The position numbers and the translations under genes were made by a program. DNA of 10,504 nucleotides from an uncultured Collinsella sp. (lineage in GTDB: Bacteria; Actinomycetota; Coriobacteriia; Coriobacteriales; Coriobacteriaceae), in NCBI GenBank assembly GCA_900545165.1, contig UQYA01000066.1:1-10504 (forward strand), in the 5' to 3' direction. Below are positions 5,247 to 10,504 of this stretch, one piece after another (the first letter of the stretch is position 1; each line of letters begins with the position of its first letter). The notes beneath the pieces are model-generated. The model did no database searches. It worked only from the letters and a program-made list of their open reading frames with translations, and was not told the origin of the DNA.

Positions 5247-6392
5247 ATGCCCTGCAACCCAGCACCGTCGACCCAGCGCCGTAAAGCGCAGGCCCGCATC
5301 GTCCTCCTATTCGCACTGATTGCGCTTGCGCTGACCGTACTTCCCACGGCGTCATTCGCCGGCACAGACACCGCGGGCAACGTACTCGCAACCGAAGCTG
5401 ACTCAAATCCGTCTGGCGCCGAGGGCGACCTGTACTGGGCCGGCCAAAACCTTAACCTGGACGATGCCTCTATCGACCGCGATATTATCGCAGCGGGCGA
5501 CAGCCTATCGATTCGCGACTGCACCGTAGGCGGAGCCGTTCGCCTGGCGGCGCGCACCATCGATATCTCCAAAACCGCCATCGGTGGCAGCGTGACGGTA
5601 GCCGGTCAGCACGTCGTGCTCAACACCGGTAGCACCGCCAACTGTTTTTACGCGATGGGCGAGACGGTTGCCCTGCGCGGCTCTGCCAAGTCGGCAGCGC
5701 TCGCGGGCAGTACGGTAACCGTCGACGGCACCGTCGATGGCGATGTCGAGGTCTGGGCCGACAAACTCATCCTGGGCAAAAATGCCCGCGTCACCGGCAC
5801 GGTGAACGCCCACATTTCCGAGGATCCCGAGCGGGCCGGGGGCGCTCAGGTCGGGGCCCTCAAGATCGAGCGCACCGAGAACGAGAACACCTCTACGATT
5901 AACGACGTCGTCGGCGGCATCGTCGCCGCGGCGCTTTCTACCTGCTTCGTCGCGATCCTCCTCGAGCTCGTCCTTCCGCGCGCGACCGCCAGCGCCGCCG
6001 GCATGCTTCGTCAACGACCTACCCCTCTGTGGGTGAGCGGTCTTTTGGGCACGGTGGCCGCCATTCCCGCCGTCCTGCTGCTCATTATCTCGATTGCAGG
6101 TCTGTCGCTCGCCGGAGCCCTCATGTGCGCCGTTATCGGTATCGCTCTGGTCTCGGCGGCATTTACGGGCACCGCGATCGCACGCATGGTCGGACACAAC
6201 CAGAACCGCTACGCCATGGCCGCCGTGGGCGGTATCGCCGCGGGCGCACTCACGGCACTTCCCCTTATGGGCAGCTTTGTCAGCGGCGTAGCCTTCGTCT
6301 TTACGCTCGGCTACGTCATCCAGATCATTTGGCGCAACGCCCGCCTCAAGCCGCAGCAGGCCGCCAACACCCCGAGCCTTCCCTCCGCCTAG
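5247..6392 (+). CDS. Secreted bactofilin-like beta-helix protein with C-terminal membrane domain
   Basis: A predicted envelope protein of 381 aa. Residues 1-38 form a signal peptide (RRK-rich n-region, long Leu/Ala core, ASFA before the likely cleavage). Residues about 60-190 are a repetitive run of short valine/glycine-rich strands resembling the polymer-forming bactofilin (DUF583) beta-helix. Residues about 220-360 hold roughly four or five hydrophobic helices, and the tail is short and Pro-rich. The start is fixed by GAAGGA 6 nt upstream of ATG 5247. Related proteins are annotated as polymer-forming cytoskeletal proteins, but a signal peptide would put this domain outside the cytoplasm. 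Its real role is unknown. No operon partner is evident; two strong hairpins follow it. The domain call rests on pattern recognition. Confidence 0.7.
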   Translation: MPCNPAPSTQRRKAQARIVLLFALIALALTVLPTASFAGTDTAGNVLATEADSNPSGAEGDLYWAGQNLNLDDASIDRDIIAAGDSLSIRDCTVGGAVRLAARTIDISKTAIGGSVTVAGQHVVLNTGSTANCFYAMGETVALRGSAKSAALAGSTVTVDGTVDGDVEVWADKLILGKNARVTGTVNAHISEDPERAGGAQVGALKIERTENENTSTINDVVGGIVAAALSTCFVAILLELVLPRATASAAGMLRQRPTPLWVSGLLGTVAAIPAVLLLIISIAGLSLAGALMCAVIGIALVSAAFTGTAIARMVGHNQNRYAMAAVGGIAAGALTALPLMGSFVSGVAFVFTLGYVIQIIWRNARLKPQQAANTPSLPSA

Positions 6393-6398
6393 CCGTCG

Positions 6399-6433
6399 AC
6401 CCCCGCAAAGGGGGCAGACACCTTTGCGGGGGT
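6399..6433 (+). terminator. Strong hairpin after the bactofilin-like gene
   Basis: ACCCCCGCAAAGG (6399-6411) pairs perfectly with CCTTTGCGGGGGT (6421-6433), a 13-bp stem with a 9-nt loop, 6 nt after the stop codon. No T-run follows on either strand, so it may protect or process the mRNA end, or terminate without a U-tract. Confidence 0.45.
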
Positions 6434-6460
6434 GCAGACCAGCTCAATCCCTGTACACCA

Positions 6461-6497
6461 AAAAGGGCGCCGACCGCGATGGTCGACGCCCTTTCTT
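6461..6497. terminator. Bidirectional intrinsic terminator between convergent genes
   Basis: AAAGGGCG (6462-6469) pairs with CGCCCTTT (6487-6494). After one mismatch, CGACC pairs with GGTCG around a 5-nt loop. The minus strand reads CCCTTTTTGG after the stem and the plus strand CCCTTTCTTGTT. It therefore serves typA from one side and the plus-strand envelope gene from the other. Confidence 0.8.
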
Positions 6498-6521
6498 GTT
6501 AGTCGCTATAAAGCTCAGCGC

Positions 6522-8360
6522 TTATTTGTTGACCTGACCGGCGCGGACGGCGGCCTTCTTGCGGTCGGTGGCATTGAGCAGACGCTTGCGCAGGCGAATG
6601 TTCTTGGGAGTGATCTCCACCAGCTCGTCGTCGGCGATGTACTCCAGCGCCTCCTCCAGCGAGAAGGTACGGGGCGGCACCAGCTGGACGGAGATATCGG
6701 AGGTCGAGGAGCGCTGGTTGCCCAGGTTCTTGGTACGGGCGATGTTGACGACCATGTCGCCGGCCTTGCTGCGCTCGCCCACGATCATGCCCTCGTAGCA
6801 CTCGGTGCCCGGCTCAACAAACAGCTGGCCGCGCTCCTGCAGCGTACCCAGAGCGTAGGCAACGGCCTTCTCGGTGGTCATGGAGATCATGGCGCCGTTC
6901 TGGCGGTTGCCGATCTCGCCGGCATAGGGGCCGTACTCCAGGAAGGTGTGGTAGAACACGCCCTCGCCGTGGGTGACGTTCATGATGCGGTTCTTAAGAC
7001 CCATGATGCCGCGGGTCGGGATCTTAAACTCAAGATGGGTCACGATGCCCGAGGTATCCATGCTCGTCATGATGCCGCCAGAGGTGCCGAAGACCTCAAC
7101 GACCTTGCCCGAGTACTCGTCCGGGCACTCGACGACGGCCTGCTCGACGGGCTCCATCTTGTTGCCGTTCTCATCCTTCTTAAACAGAACGCGGGGACGG
7201 CCGACCTGGAACTCAAAGCCCTCGCGGCGCATGGACTCCATCAGAACGGACAGGTGCAGAATGCCGCGGCCCGAGACCTCGACGCCGCTCTTGTCCTCGA
7301 GCTCCTCGATCTTCATGGTCACGTTGTTCTCGGCCTCGTTGAACAGACGCTCCTTGAGCTGACGGGCGCCCACGATGTCGCCGTCGCGGCCGACGAGCGG
7401 GGAGGTCGAGGCCTCAAAGACAATGGACAGGGTCGGCGGATCGATCTCGATGGGCTCGAGCTCGACGGGGTTCTCGGGATCGGTGTAGACATCGCCGATA
7501 TCGGTGCGGTCGATACCCACGACGGCGGCGATGTCACCGGCACCGACTTCCTGGCACTCGGTGCGGCCCAGGTAGTCGAAGGTAAAGAGCTGCTTGACGG
7601 TAGCGGTGGCGCTGGAGCCGTCGTTCTTGACGACCAGAATCTGATCACCCTGATGGATGGTGCCAGAGTACACGCGACCGATGCCGATACGGCCGACGAA
7701 GTTGGAGTGGTCGATGGTCACGCACTGCATGGCCAGCGGGGCGTTCTCGTCAACCTCGGGTGCAGGCATGTCGTCGATGATCATATCGAGCAGCGGATAC
7801 ATGTCCATGTTGCCGTCGTTGGGGTCAAGGCGGGCAAAGCCATTCATGGCGCTGGCGTAGACCACGTGCTCCATGGCGAACTCAAGCTGGTCGTCGGTGG
7901 CGCCCAGGTCGGCCATCAGGTCCAGGCAGTCGTTGTAGGCCTTCTCGGGGTTGGCGCCCGGACGATCGATCTTGTTGATGACGATCATGATCTTGAGGCC
8001 GGTGTCGATGGCGTGACGCAGTACGAAGCGGGTCTGGGGCATGGGGCCCTCAAAAGCGTCGACCAGCAGCAGAGCGCCATCGGCCATACGCAGCACGCGC
8101 TCGACCTCGCCGCCAAAGTCGGCGTGGCCCGGGGTGTCGATGACGTTGATCTTAACGTCCTTGTACTCGATAGAGATGTTCTTGGCGAGAATCGTAATGC
8201 CGCGCTCGCGCTCCTGGTCGTTAGAATCCAGGACGCGGTCCTCGACCTGCTGGTTGGCACGGAAGGCGTCCGTGGCACGCAGGAGCTTGTCGACCATCGT
8301 CGTCTTGCCGTGGTCGACGTGAGCGATGATGGCGATGTTCCTCAGATTGTCTACGCGCAT
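6522..8360 (-). CDS. typA: Ribosome-associated translational GTPase TypA/BipA
   Basis: GTPase of the EF-G family that binds the 70S ribosome and assists ribosome assembly, mainly under cold or other stress. At 612 aa it is full length. The G domain shows G1 AHVDHGKTT (residues 13-21), switch I with RERGITI (Thr56), G3 DTPGH (75-79), G4 NKID (129-132) and G5 SAMNG (170-174). A beta-barrel domain II, EF-G-like domains III and V, and the BipA-specific C-terminal domain with SLEEALEYIADDELVEITPKN follow. AGGGGAA precedes the ATG. It is the last gene of the minus-strand run, 117 bp after its upstream neighbour. Part of that gap may hold its own promoter. It ends before a bidirectional terminator. 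Confidence 0.97.
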   Translation of the reverse strand: MRVDNLRNIAIIAHVDHGKTTMVDKLLRATDAFRANQQVEDRVLDSNDQERERGITILAKNISIEYKDVKINVIDTPGHADFGGEVERVLRMADGALLLVDAFEGPMPQTRFVLRHAIDTGLKIMIVINKIDRPGANPEKAYNDCLDLMADLGATDDQLEFAMEHVVYASAMNGFARLDPNDGNMDMYPLLDMIIDDMPAPEVDENAPLAMQCVTIDHSNFVGRIGIGRVYSGTIHQGDQILVVKNDGSSATATVKQLFTFDYLGRTECQEVGAGDIAAVVGIDRTDIGDVYTDPENPVELEPIEIDPPTLSIVFEASTSPLVGRDGDIVGARQLKERLFNEAENNVTMKIEELEDKSGVEVSGRGILHLSVLMESMRREGFEFQVGRPRVLFKKDENGNKMEPVEQAVVECPDEYSGKVVEVFGTSGGIMTSMDTSGIVTHLEFKIPTRGIMGLKNRIMNVTHGEGVFYHTFLEYGPYAGEIGNRQNGAMISMTTEKAVAYALGTLQERGQLFVEPGTECYEGMIVGERSKAGDMVVNIARTKNLGNQRSSTSDISVQLVPPRTFSLEEALEYIADDELVEITPKNIRLRKRLLNATDRKKAAVRAGQVNK

Positions 8361-8381
8361 GTAGTTCCCCTATCTTCTATC

Positions 8382-8389
8382 TATATACA
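8382..8389 (-). promoter_or_regulatory. Possible -10 element for typA
   Basis: The minus strand reads TGTATATA about 22 nt before the typA ATG, resembling a -10 hexamer (TATATA). No convincing -35 is seen at the right distance, so this is weak evidence that typA has its own promoter. Confidence 0.25.
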
Positions 8390-8407
8390 ACCGGCACGCG
8401 TATGCGA

Positions 8408-8435
8408 CCCGCCCAGCAACACAACGCTCGGCGGG
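8408..8435 (-). other. Hairpin between the small acidic gene and typA
   Basis: CCCGCC (8408-8413) pairs with GGCGGG (8430-8435). After a C/C mismatch, AGC pairs with GCT around an 8-nt loop. No T-run follows on the minus strand, so it is not a standard terminator. It may partly insulate typA from the genes upstream or act as a leader structure. Confidence 0.35.
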
Positions 8436-8477
8436 AAAATTGAGCCTTTTACCGAAAACTCGTTTATTTTAGCGATT

Positions 8478-8927
8478 TTAGATAAGAGGGGTTTCCTCAC
8501 CTGCAGGTTCAGGGTCGCTCCACATAAAACCATCGCCGGCGCCCACACCCTCGTACAGTACGTATGCCGAAAAGCCGCTCTCGAGCGTCGTCTCAAAGAA
8601 GCTCACGAGCAGGGCGTCATGGTAGCCGCCGTCAATTTCGACACACCCGGTGTAGCCGATGGCGTAACGGGCGATGCGGCCCAGGCCCTCGTCCTTAAGG
8701 CCCATCTTGTGCTCGGAGATAAAGTTGGTGGCAGCCTCGAGGCATGCCTCCTCGCCGTCCTCGTCGAGTGCCGCCAGATAGCGGTTGGACGCGGCGTCTT
8801 CGATCGCAACGACAACGCCGGGATTCTCGCCAGCGGCAAGATCGTCCAAAAATGCCCCGATGAGATCGCACACCATGGCGTCGAGCTCGGCGGAGACGTT
8901 TCCGGCGTCCTGCATATCCTGTGCCAT
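8478..8927 (-). CDS. Small acidic protein of unknown function
   Basis: A 149-aa soluble protein that I do not recognise. It is rich in Asp, Glu, Ala and Gly, has no signal peptide, membrane segment or metal-binding motif, and carries only three scattered cysteines. The N-terminal third looks helical. The middle (about ALLVSFFET to SAYVLYEG) looks like beta strands, and the tail (PEPAGEETPLI) is probably disordered. A good ribosome binding site (GGAAGG, 7 nt before ATG) and high-GC codon use like its neighbours support it as a real gene. It lies 30 bp after the small membrane protein gene and 117 bp before typA, so it probably belongs to the same transcript. No function should be assumed from that. 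Confidence 0.75.
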   Translation of the reverse strand: MAQDMQDAGNVSAELDAMVCDLIGAFLDDLAAGENPGVVVAIEDAASNRYLAALDEDGEEACLEAATNFISEHKMGLKDEGLGRIARYAIGYTGCVEIDGGYHDALLVSFFETTLESGFSAYVLYEGVGAGDGFMWSDPEPAGEETPLI

Positions 8928-8957
8928 TTTTAGACCTTCCCATCGAGTCCGGCGTCG

Positions 8958-9347
8958 TTACATCTCTTGTGCCTCGGCAGCGATCTTGGCGGCAGCGTCA
9001 CGAGCGCGCATCATATCGGCAGCGCGCTTATCGAGTACCTTGATCTGGTTGGTCAGCATCACGGCATCGACCACGCCCCAGACGACCAAGCCCGTCGAAA
9101 TCGAAAACCCAAGCGCACCAACTGTACCACGAAGGCGCGATGAGATTGCCGCAACAAGTGCGGAGACGGCAACCATCTTGATAAAGGAGGCACGGCGTTC
9201 GCGAAGCGTGCGGGCCTGCGTCACATAGGCGATGCGTGCAGCCTCGGATGCCTCCGAGCGCATCTGGGCCTCGCGGGCAATGGCGGCGGCCTCGGCCGAG
9301 ACGCCACGCTCCATCAGTGCACACTCCGTCTCATGGCTACCCGTCAT
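8958..9347 (-). CDS. Small membrane protein of unknown function
   Basis: A 129-aa protein without a recognised family. Two hydrophobic segments (about residues 55-70 and 78-99) form a hairpin-like core. They are flanked by an N-terminal Ala/Glu/Arg-rich helix (about 15-52) and a C-terminal charged, Ala-rich helix (about 103-129), either of which could form a coiled coil. The ATG at 9347 follows the stop codon of the upstream gene without a gap, which suggests translational coupling, but no ribosome binding site is visible for it. The internal ATG at 9314 has GGAG 9 nt upstream and would give 118 aa with both segments intact. Its place between the nuclease-family gene and the acidic protein gene points to one operon. 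Confidence 0.7.
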   Translation of the reverse strand: MTGSHETECALMERGVSAEAAAIAREAQMRSEASEAARIAYVTQARTLRERRASFIKMVAVSALVAAISSRLRGTVGALGFSISTGLVVWGVVDAVMLTNQIKVLDKRAADMMRARDAAAKIAAEAQEM

Positions 9348-9848
9348 TTAAAAATCATCGGGCGAGAGCGTATGGACGAACTCGTCGAACTTCTCAAATT
9401 CCTGCTCGTCATCGATTTCCTCGGCAACCGGAGAAATGGTCCCCAGGCGGTTCATGATGTCATCCTCCACAAACATGGGGGCATTGCTGCGCACGGCGAG
9501 GGCGATGGCGTCACTCGGACGGGCTTCGATGCTGCGCTCGCTGCCGTCGGCCAAAACAACGACCGTCGCGTAAAACACGGGCGGCTCGGCACGGACAATC
9601 TCAATACGCTCGAGTTTTGCATCCAGAGCATCAAGCGTATCGAGCAGCAGGTCATGGGCAATCGGGCGCTCGGCACGACCGCTGTCGATACCGCGGCTAA
9701 TAGCCGCAGCCTCAAACGAACCAGTTTGGATAGAAAGGGAGCGCAGCGGCGCAGGGGAGTCCGATTTGCTGCAGCGCTCGCGAAGTACGATAAGCGATGG
9801 CACGGGACCGGCGGCCATGACGATGGTCTCTATGTCGACACGAACCAT
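9348..9848 (-). CDS. Bifunctional nuclease family protein (DUF151)
   Basis: A 166-aa protein of the bifunctional nuclease/DUF151 family; plant and some bacterial members are reported to act on DNA and RNA, though the biochemical role in bacteria is poorly defined. The conserved core is visible: RPIAHDLL (about 62-69), FYATVVV, then RPSDAIALAV (about 110-119) and MFVEDDIM (about 125-132). The last 25 residues form an acidic tail ending LSPDDF. The start at MVRVDIETIVM (9848) is supported by GGAGGTG 5-6 nt upstream. It is the first gene of the minus-strand run that continues with the small membrane and acidic proteins. A promoter is visible about 60 nt upstream. Length is slightly longer than the core domain because of the tail. 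Confidence 0.88.
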   Translation of the reverse strand: MVRVDIETIVMAAGPVPSLIVLRERCSKSDSPAPLRSLSIQTGSFEAAAISRGIDSGRAERPIAHDLLLDTLDALDAKLERIEIVRAEPPVFYATVVVLADGSERSIEARPSDAIALAVRSNAPMFVEDDIMNRLGTISPVAEEIDDEQEFEKFDEFVHTLSPDDF

Positions 9849-9905
9849 GGAACACCTCCGGTACGTAGCGGTTAACACACGGCGCCTTCGCCGCATTGAA
9901 TAGCT

Positions 9906-9935
9906 ATACTACCCAATCTTTCGCACAGCACACAA
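9906..9935 (-). promoter_or_regulatory. Promoter of the nuclease-family gene run
   Basis: On the minus strand TTGTGT (-35), an 18-nt spacer and TAGTAT (-10) end about 58 nt before the ATG at 9848. The leader contains a small CGGCG/CGCCG hairpin. The match is moderate but well placed. Confidence 0.45.
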
Positions 9936-9939
9936 AATC

Positions 9940-9976
9940 AAAGTAGTTAATTTGGGACGAGATTTTTGACTACTTT
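9940..9976. repeat. Inverted repeat just upstream of the promoter
   Basis: AAAGTAGTTAA (9940-9950) faces TTGACTACTTT (9966-9976): eight exact pairs, one T-G, and two more pairs around a 15-nt loop. It sits immediately upstream of the -35 of the nuclease-family gene, between it and the terminator of the tRNA cluster. It could be an activator or repressor site or an intergenic repeat. Confidence 0.4.
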
Positions 9977-9986
9977 CAGCAGGTAA

Positions 9987-10017
9987 GAAAAAAGCCCCGA
10001 GACCATGCCTCGAGGCT
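9987..10017 (-). terminator. Intrinsic terminator of the tRNA cluster
   Basis: On the minus strand AGCCTCGAG (10009-10017) pairs with CTCGGGGCT (9993-10001), one T-G wobble, 7-nt loop, followed by TTTTTTC. It lies 15 nt after the last tRNA-Ile. Confidence 0.85.
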
Positions 10018-10031
10018 CTTCACAGTTTTGA

Positions 10032-10108
10032 TGGTGGACCTGACAAGATTCGAACTTGTGACCTCCCGGTTATCAGCCGGACGCTCTAACCAACTGAGCT
10101 ACAGGTCC
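10032..10108 (-). tRNA. tRNA-Ile (anticodon GAT), downstream copy
   Basis: Acceptor arm GGACCTG pairs with CAGGTCC, the discriminator is A, and CCA is encoded. The anticodon loop CTGATAA gives GAT, reading AUC and AUU. The T-loop is TTCGAAT. At 77 nt it is normal length and identical to the copy at 10256-10332. It lies 4 nt after tRNA-Ala and before a strong terminator. Confidence 0.96.
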
Positions 10109-10112
10109 ATCA

Positions 10113-10188
10113 TGGTGGAGGTTAGGGGGATCGAACCCCTGACCTCAGGCTTGCAAAGCCCGCGCTCTCCCAGCTGAGCTAAACCCCC
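10113..10188 (-). tRNA. tRNA-Ala (anticodon TGC)
   Basis: Acceptor arm GGGGGTT pairs with AACCTCC, giving the G3-U70 wobble that identifies alanine tRNA. The discriminator is A and CCA is encoded. The anticodon loop TTTGCAA gives TGC. At 76 nt it is normal length. It lies between two identical tRNA-Ile genes. Confidence 0.96.
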
Positions 10189-10199
10189 ACGGAGACAGT

Positions 10200-10244
10200 A
10201 ATAAACACCCCAGCGGCGACTCGGCTCTCGCTGGGGTGTTTATT
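10200..10244 (-). terminator. 16-bp hairpin between the first tRNA-Ile and tRNA-Ala
   Basis: AATAAACACCCCAGCG (10200-10215) is an exact reverse complement of CGCTGGGGTGTTTATT (10229-10244), with a 13-nt loop. On the minus strand the stem ends GTGTTTATTACTG, a weak T-tract. It may be an intrinsic terminator of the first tRNA-Ile or a processing site. No promoter fits in the 11 nt between it and tRNA-Ala, so at least some transcription must pass through it. Confidence 0.6.
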
Positions 10245-10255
10245 GCGAAAGAAAG

Positions 10256-10332
10256 TGGTGGACCTGACAAGATTCGAACTTGTGACCTCCCGGTTATCAG
10301 CCGGACGCTCTAACCAACTGAGCTACAGGTCC
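10256..10332 (-). tRNA. tRNA-Ile (anticodon GAT), upstream copy
   Basis: Same 77-nt sequence as the copy at 10032-10108, with anticodon GAT and encoded CCA. The identity extends 3 nt beyond the 5' end of the gene (80 bp in total). It is the first gene of the cluster, about 8 nt after the expected transcription start. Confidence 0.96.
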
Positions 10333-10346
10333 ATCGCGCAAGGGAT

Positions 10347-10376
10347 ATATTAGACGAGTCGTTACGCGCGCGTCAA
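10347..10376 (-). promoter_or_regulatory. Strong promoter of the Ile-Ala-Ile tRNA cluster
   Basis: On the minus strand TTGACG (-35, 5 of 6), an 18-nt spacer and TAATAT (-10) stand just upstream of tRNA-Ile. The segment above the -35 (about 10377-10393) is A/T-rich (GATTTTCAAAAAAG), like the UP element of stable-RNA promoters. Confidence 0.75.
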
Positions 10377-10463
10377 CAACTTTTTTGAAAATCTTTGGTG
10401 GTTGTTCGCCCCGGCCGCACGGCGGCATATGAAGTCGCCTGCTCGGACAGTCCTGGCTCGCGC

Positions 10464-10486
10464 AGAGAGCACATTAAGTGCTCTCT
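10464..10486. other. 9-bp hairpin near the right edge
   Basis: AGAGAGCAC (10464-10472) is an exact reverse complement of GTGCTCTCT (10478-10486) with a 5-nt loop. It is flanked by near-identical CTGGCTCGCGC (10453-10463) and CTGGCTCGTGC (10485-10495). No T-run follows. It may end a transcript that lies beyond the window. Nothing else is recognisable from 10394 to the right edge. Confidence 0.35.
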
Positions 10487-10504
10487 GGCTCGTGCGGAAC
10501 TCGC

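Noticed and set aside
5505..6197. 230-codon minus-strand frame antisense to the bactofilin-like gene
   Set aside because: Composition (Asp/Gly/Arg/His-rich) is typical of antisense frames, and the plus-strand gene has a signal peptide, membrane helices and a proper ribosome binding site.
6432..8933. 833-codon plus-strand open frame antisense to typA and the small acidic gene
   Set aside because: It is the shadow of typA codon bias, starts within a terminator region, and its His/Gly/Leu/Val/Asp-rich translation is not protein-like.

Overview
The window looks like a chromosomal segment from a high-GC Gram-positive bacterium of the Actinomycetota, most likely a gut Coriobacteriia member of the Collinsella type. 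That placement is inference from base composition, protein style (a long Ala/Glu-rich tail on L9, a Cys-containing S18) and gene order; no rRNA is present to settle it. Most of the window is core housekeeping DNA, and I see no phage, transposase, CRISPR array or defence system.

Left part (1-3480), all on the minus strand: the conserved rpsF-ssb-rpsR-rplI operon (ribosomal proteins S6, S18 and L9 with single-stranded DNA-binding protein). It has a recognisable promoter and a leader hairpin before rpsF and a strong intrinsic terminator after rplI. The replicative helicase gene dnaB follows, apparently from its own promoter, with a long inverted repeat just upstream of that promoter.

Middle part (3480-6440), plus strand: about 400 bp without a convincing gene, then two tRNA-Ser genes (GGA and CGA), each followed by an intrinsic terminator. 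A compact 148-bp structured element (4179-4326) comes next. Its left end is an inverted 25-bp perfect copy of the tRNA-Ser(CGA) 3' end, and it contains three hairpins in a row. Then come a TRIC/UPF0126-type cation-channel gene and a gene for a secreted beta-helical (bactofilin-like) domain fused to a multi-pass membrane region. The latter is preceded by a perfect 9-bp inverted repeat touching its ribosome binding site.

Right part (6460-10504), minus strand: a gene run in the order bifunctional-nuclease-family protein, small two-helix membrane protein, small acidic protein of unknown role, and the translational GTPase typA. A bidirectional terminator lies at the convergence with the plus-strand genes. 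Upstream of the run is a tRNA cluster read Ile(GAT)-Ala(TGC)-Ile(GAT). The two tRNA-Ile copies are identical, a 16-bp-stem hairpin separates the first from the rest, and a strong promoter with an A/T-rich upstream element drives it.

Together the genes serve translation (S6, S18, L9, five tRNAs, TypA) and replication (SSB, DnaB), with a few envelope proteins. The less-explained material is in the intergenic structures and in the two small genes between the nuclease-family gene and typA.
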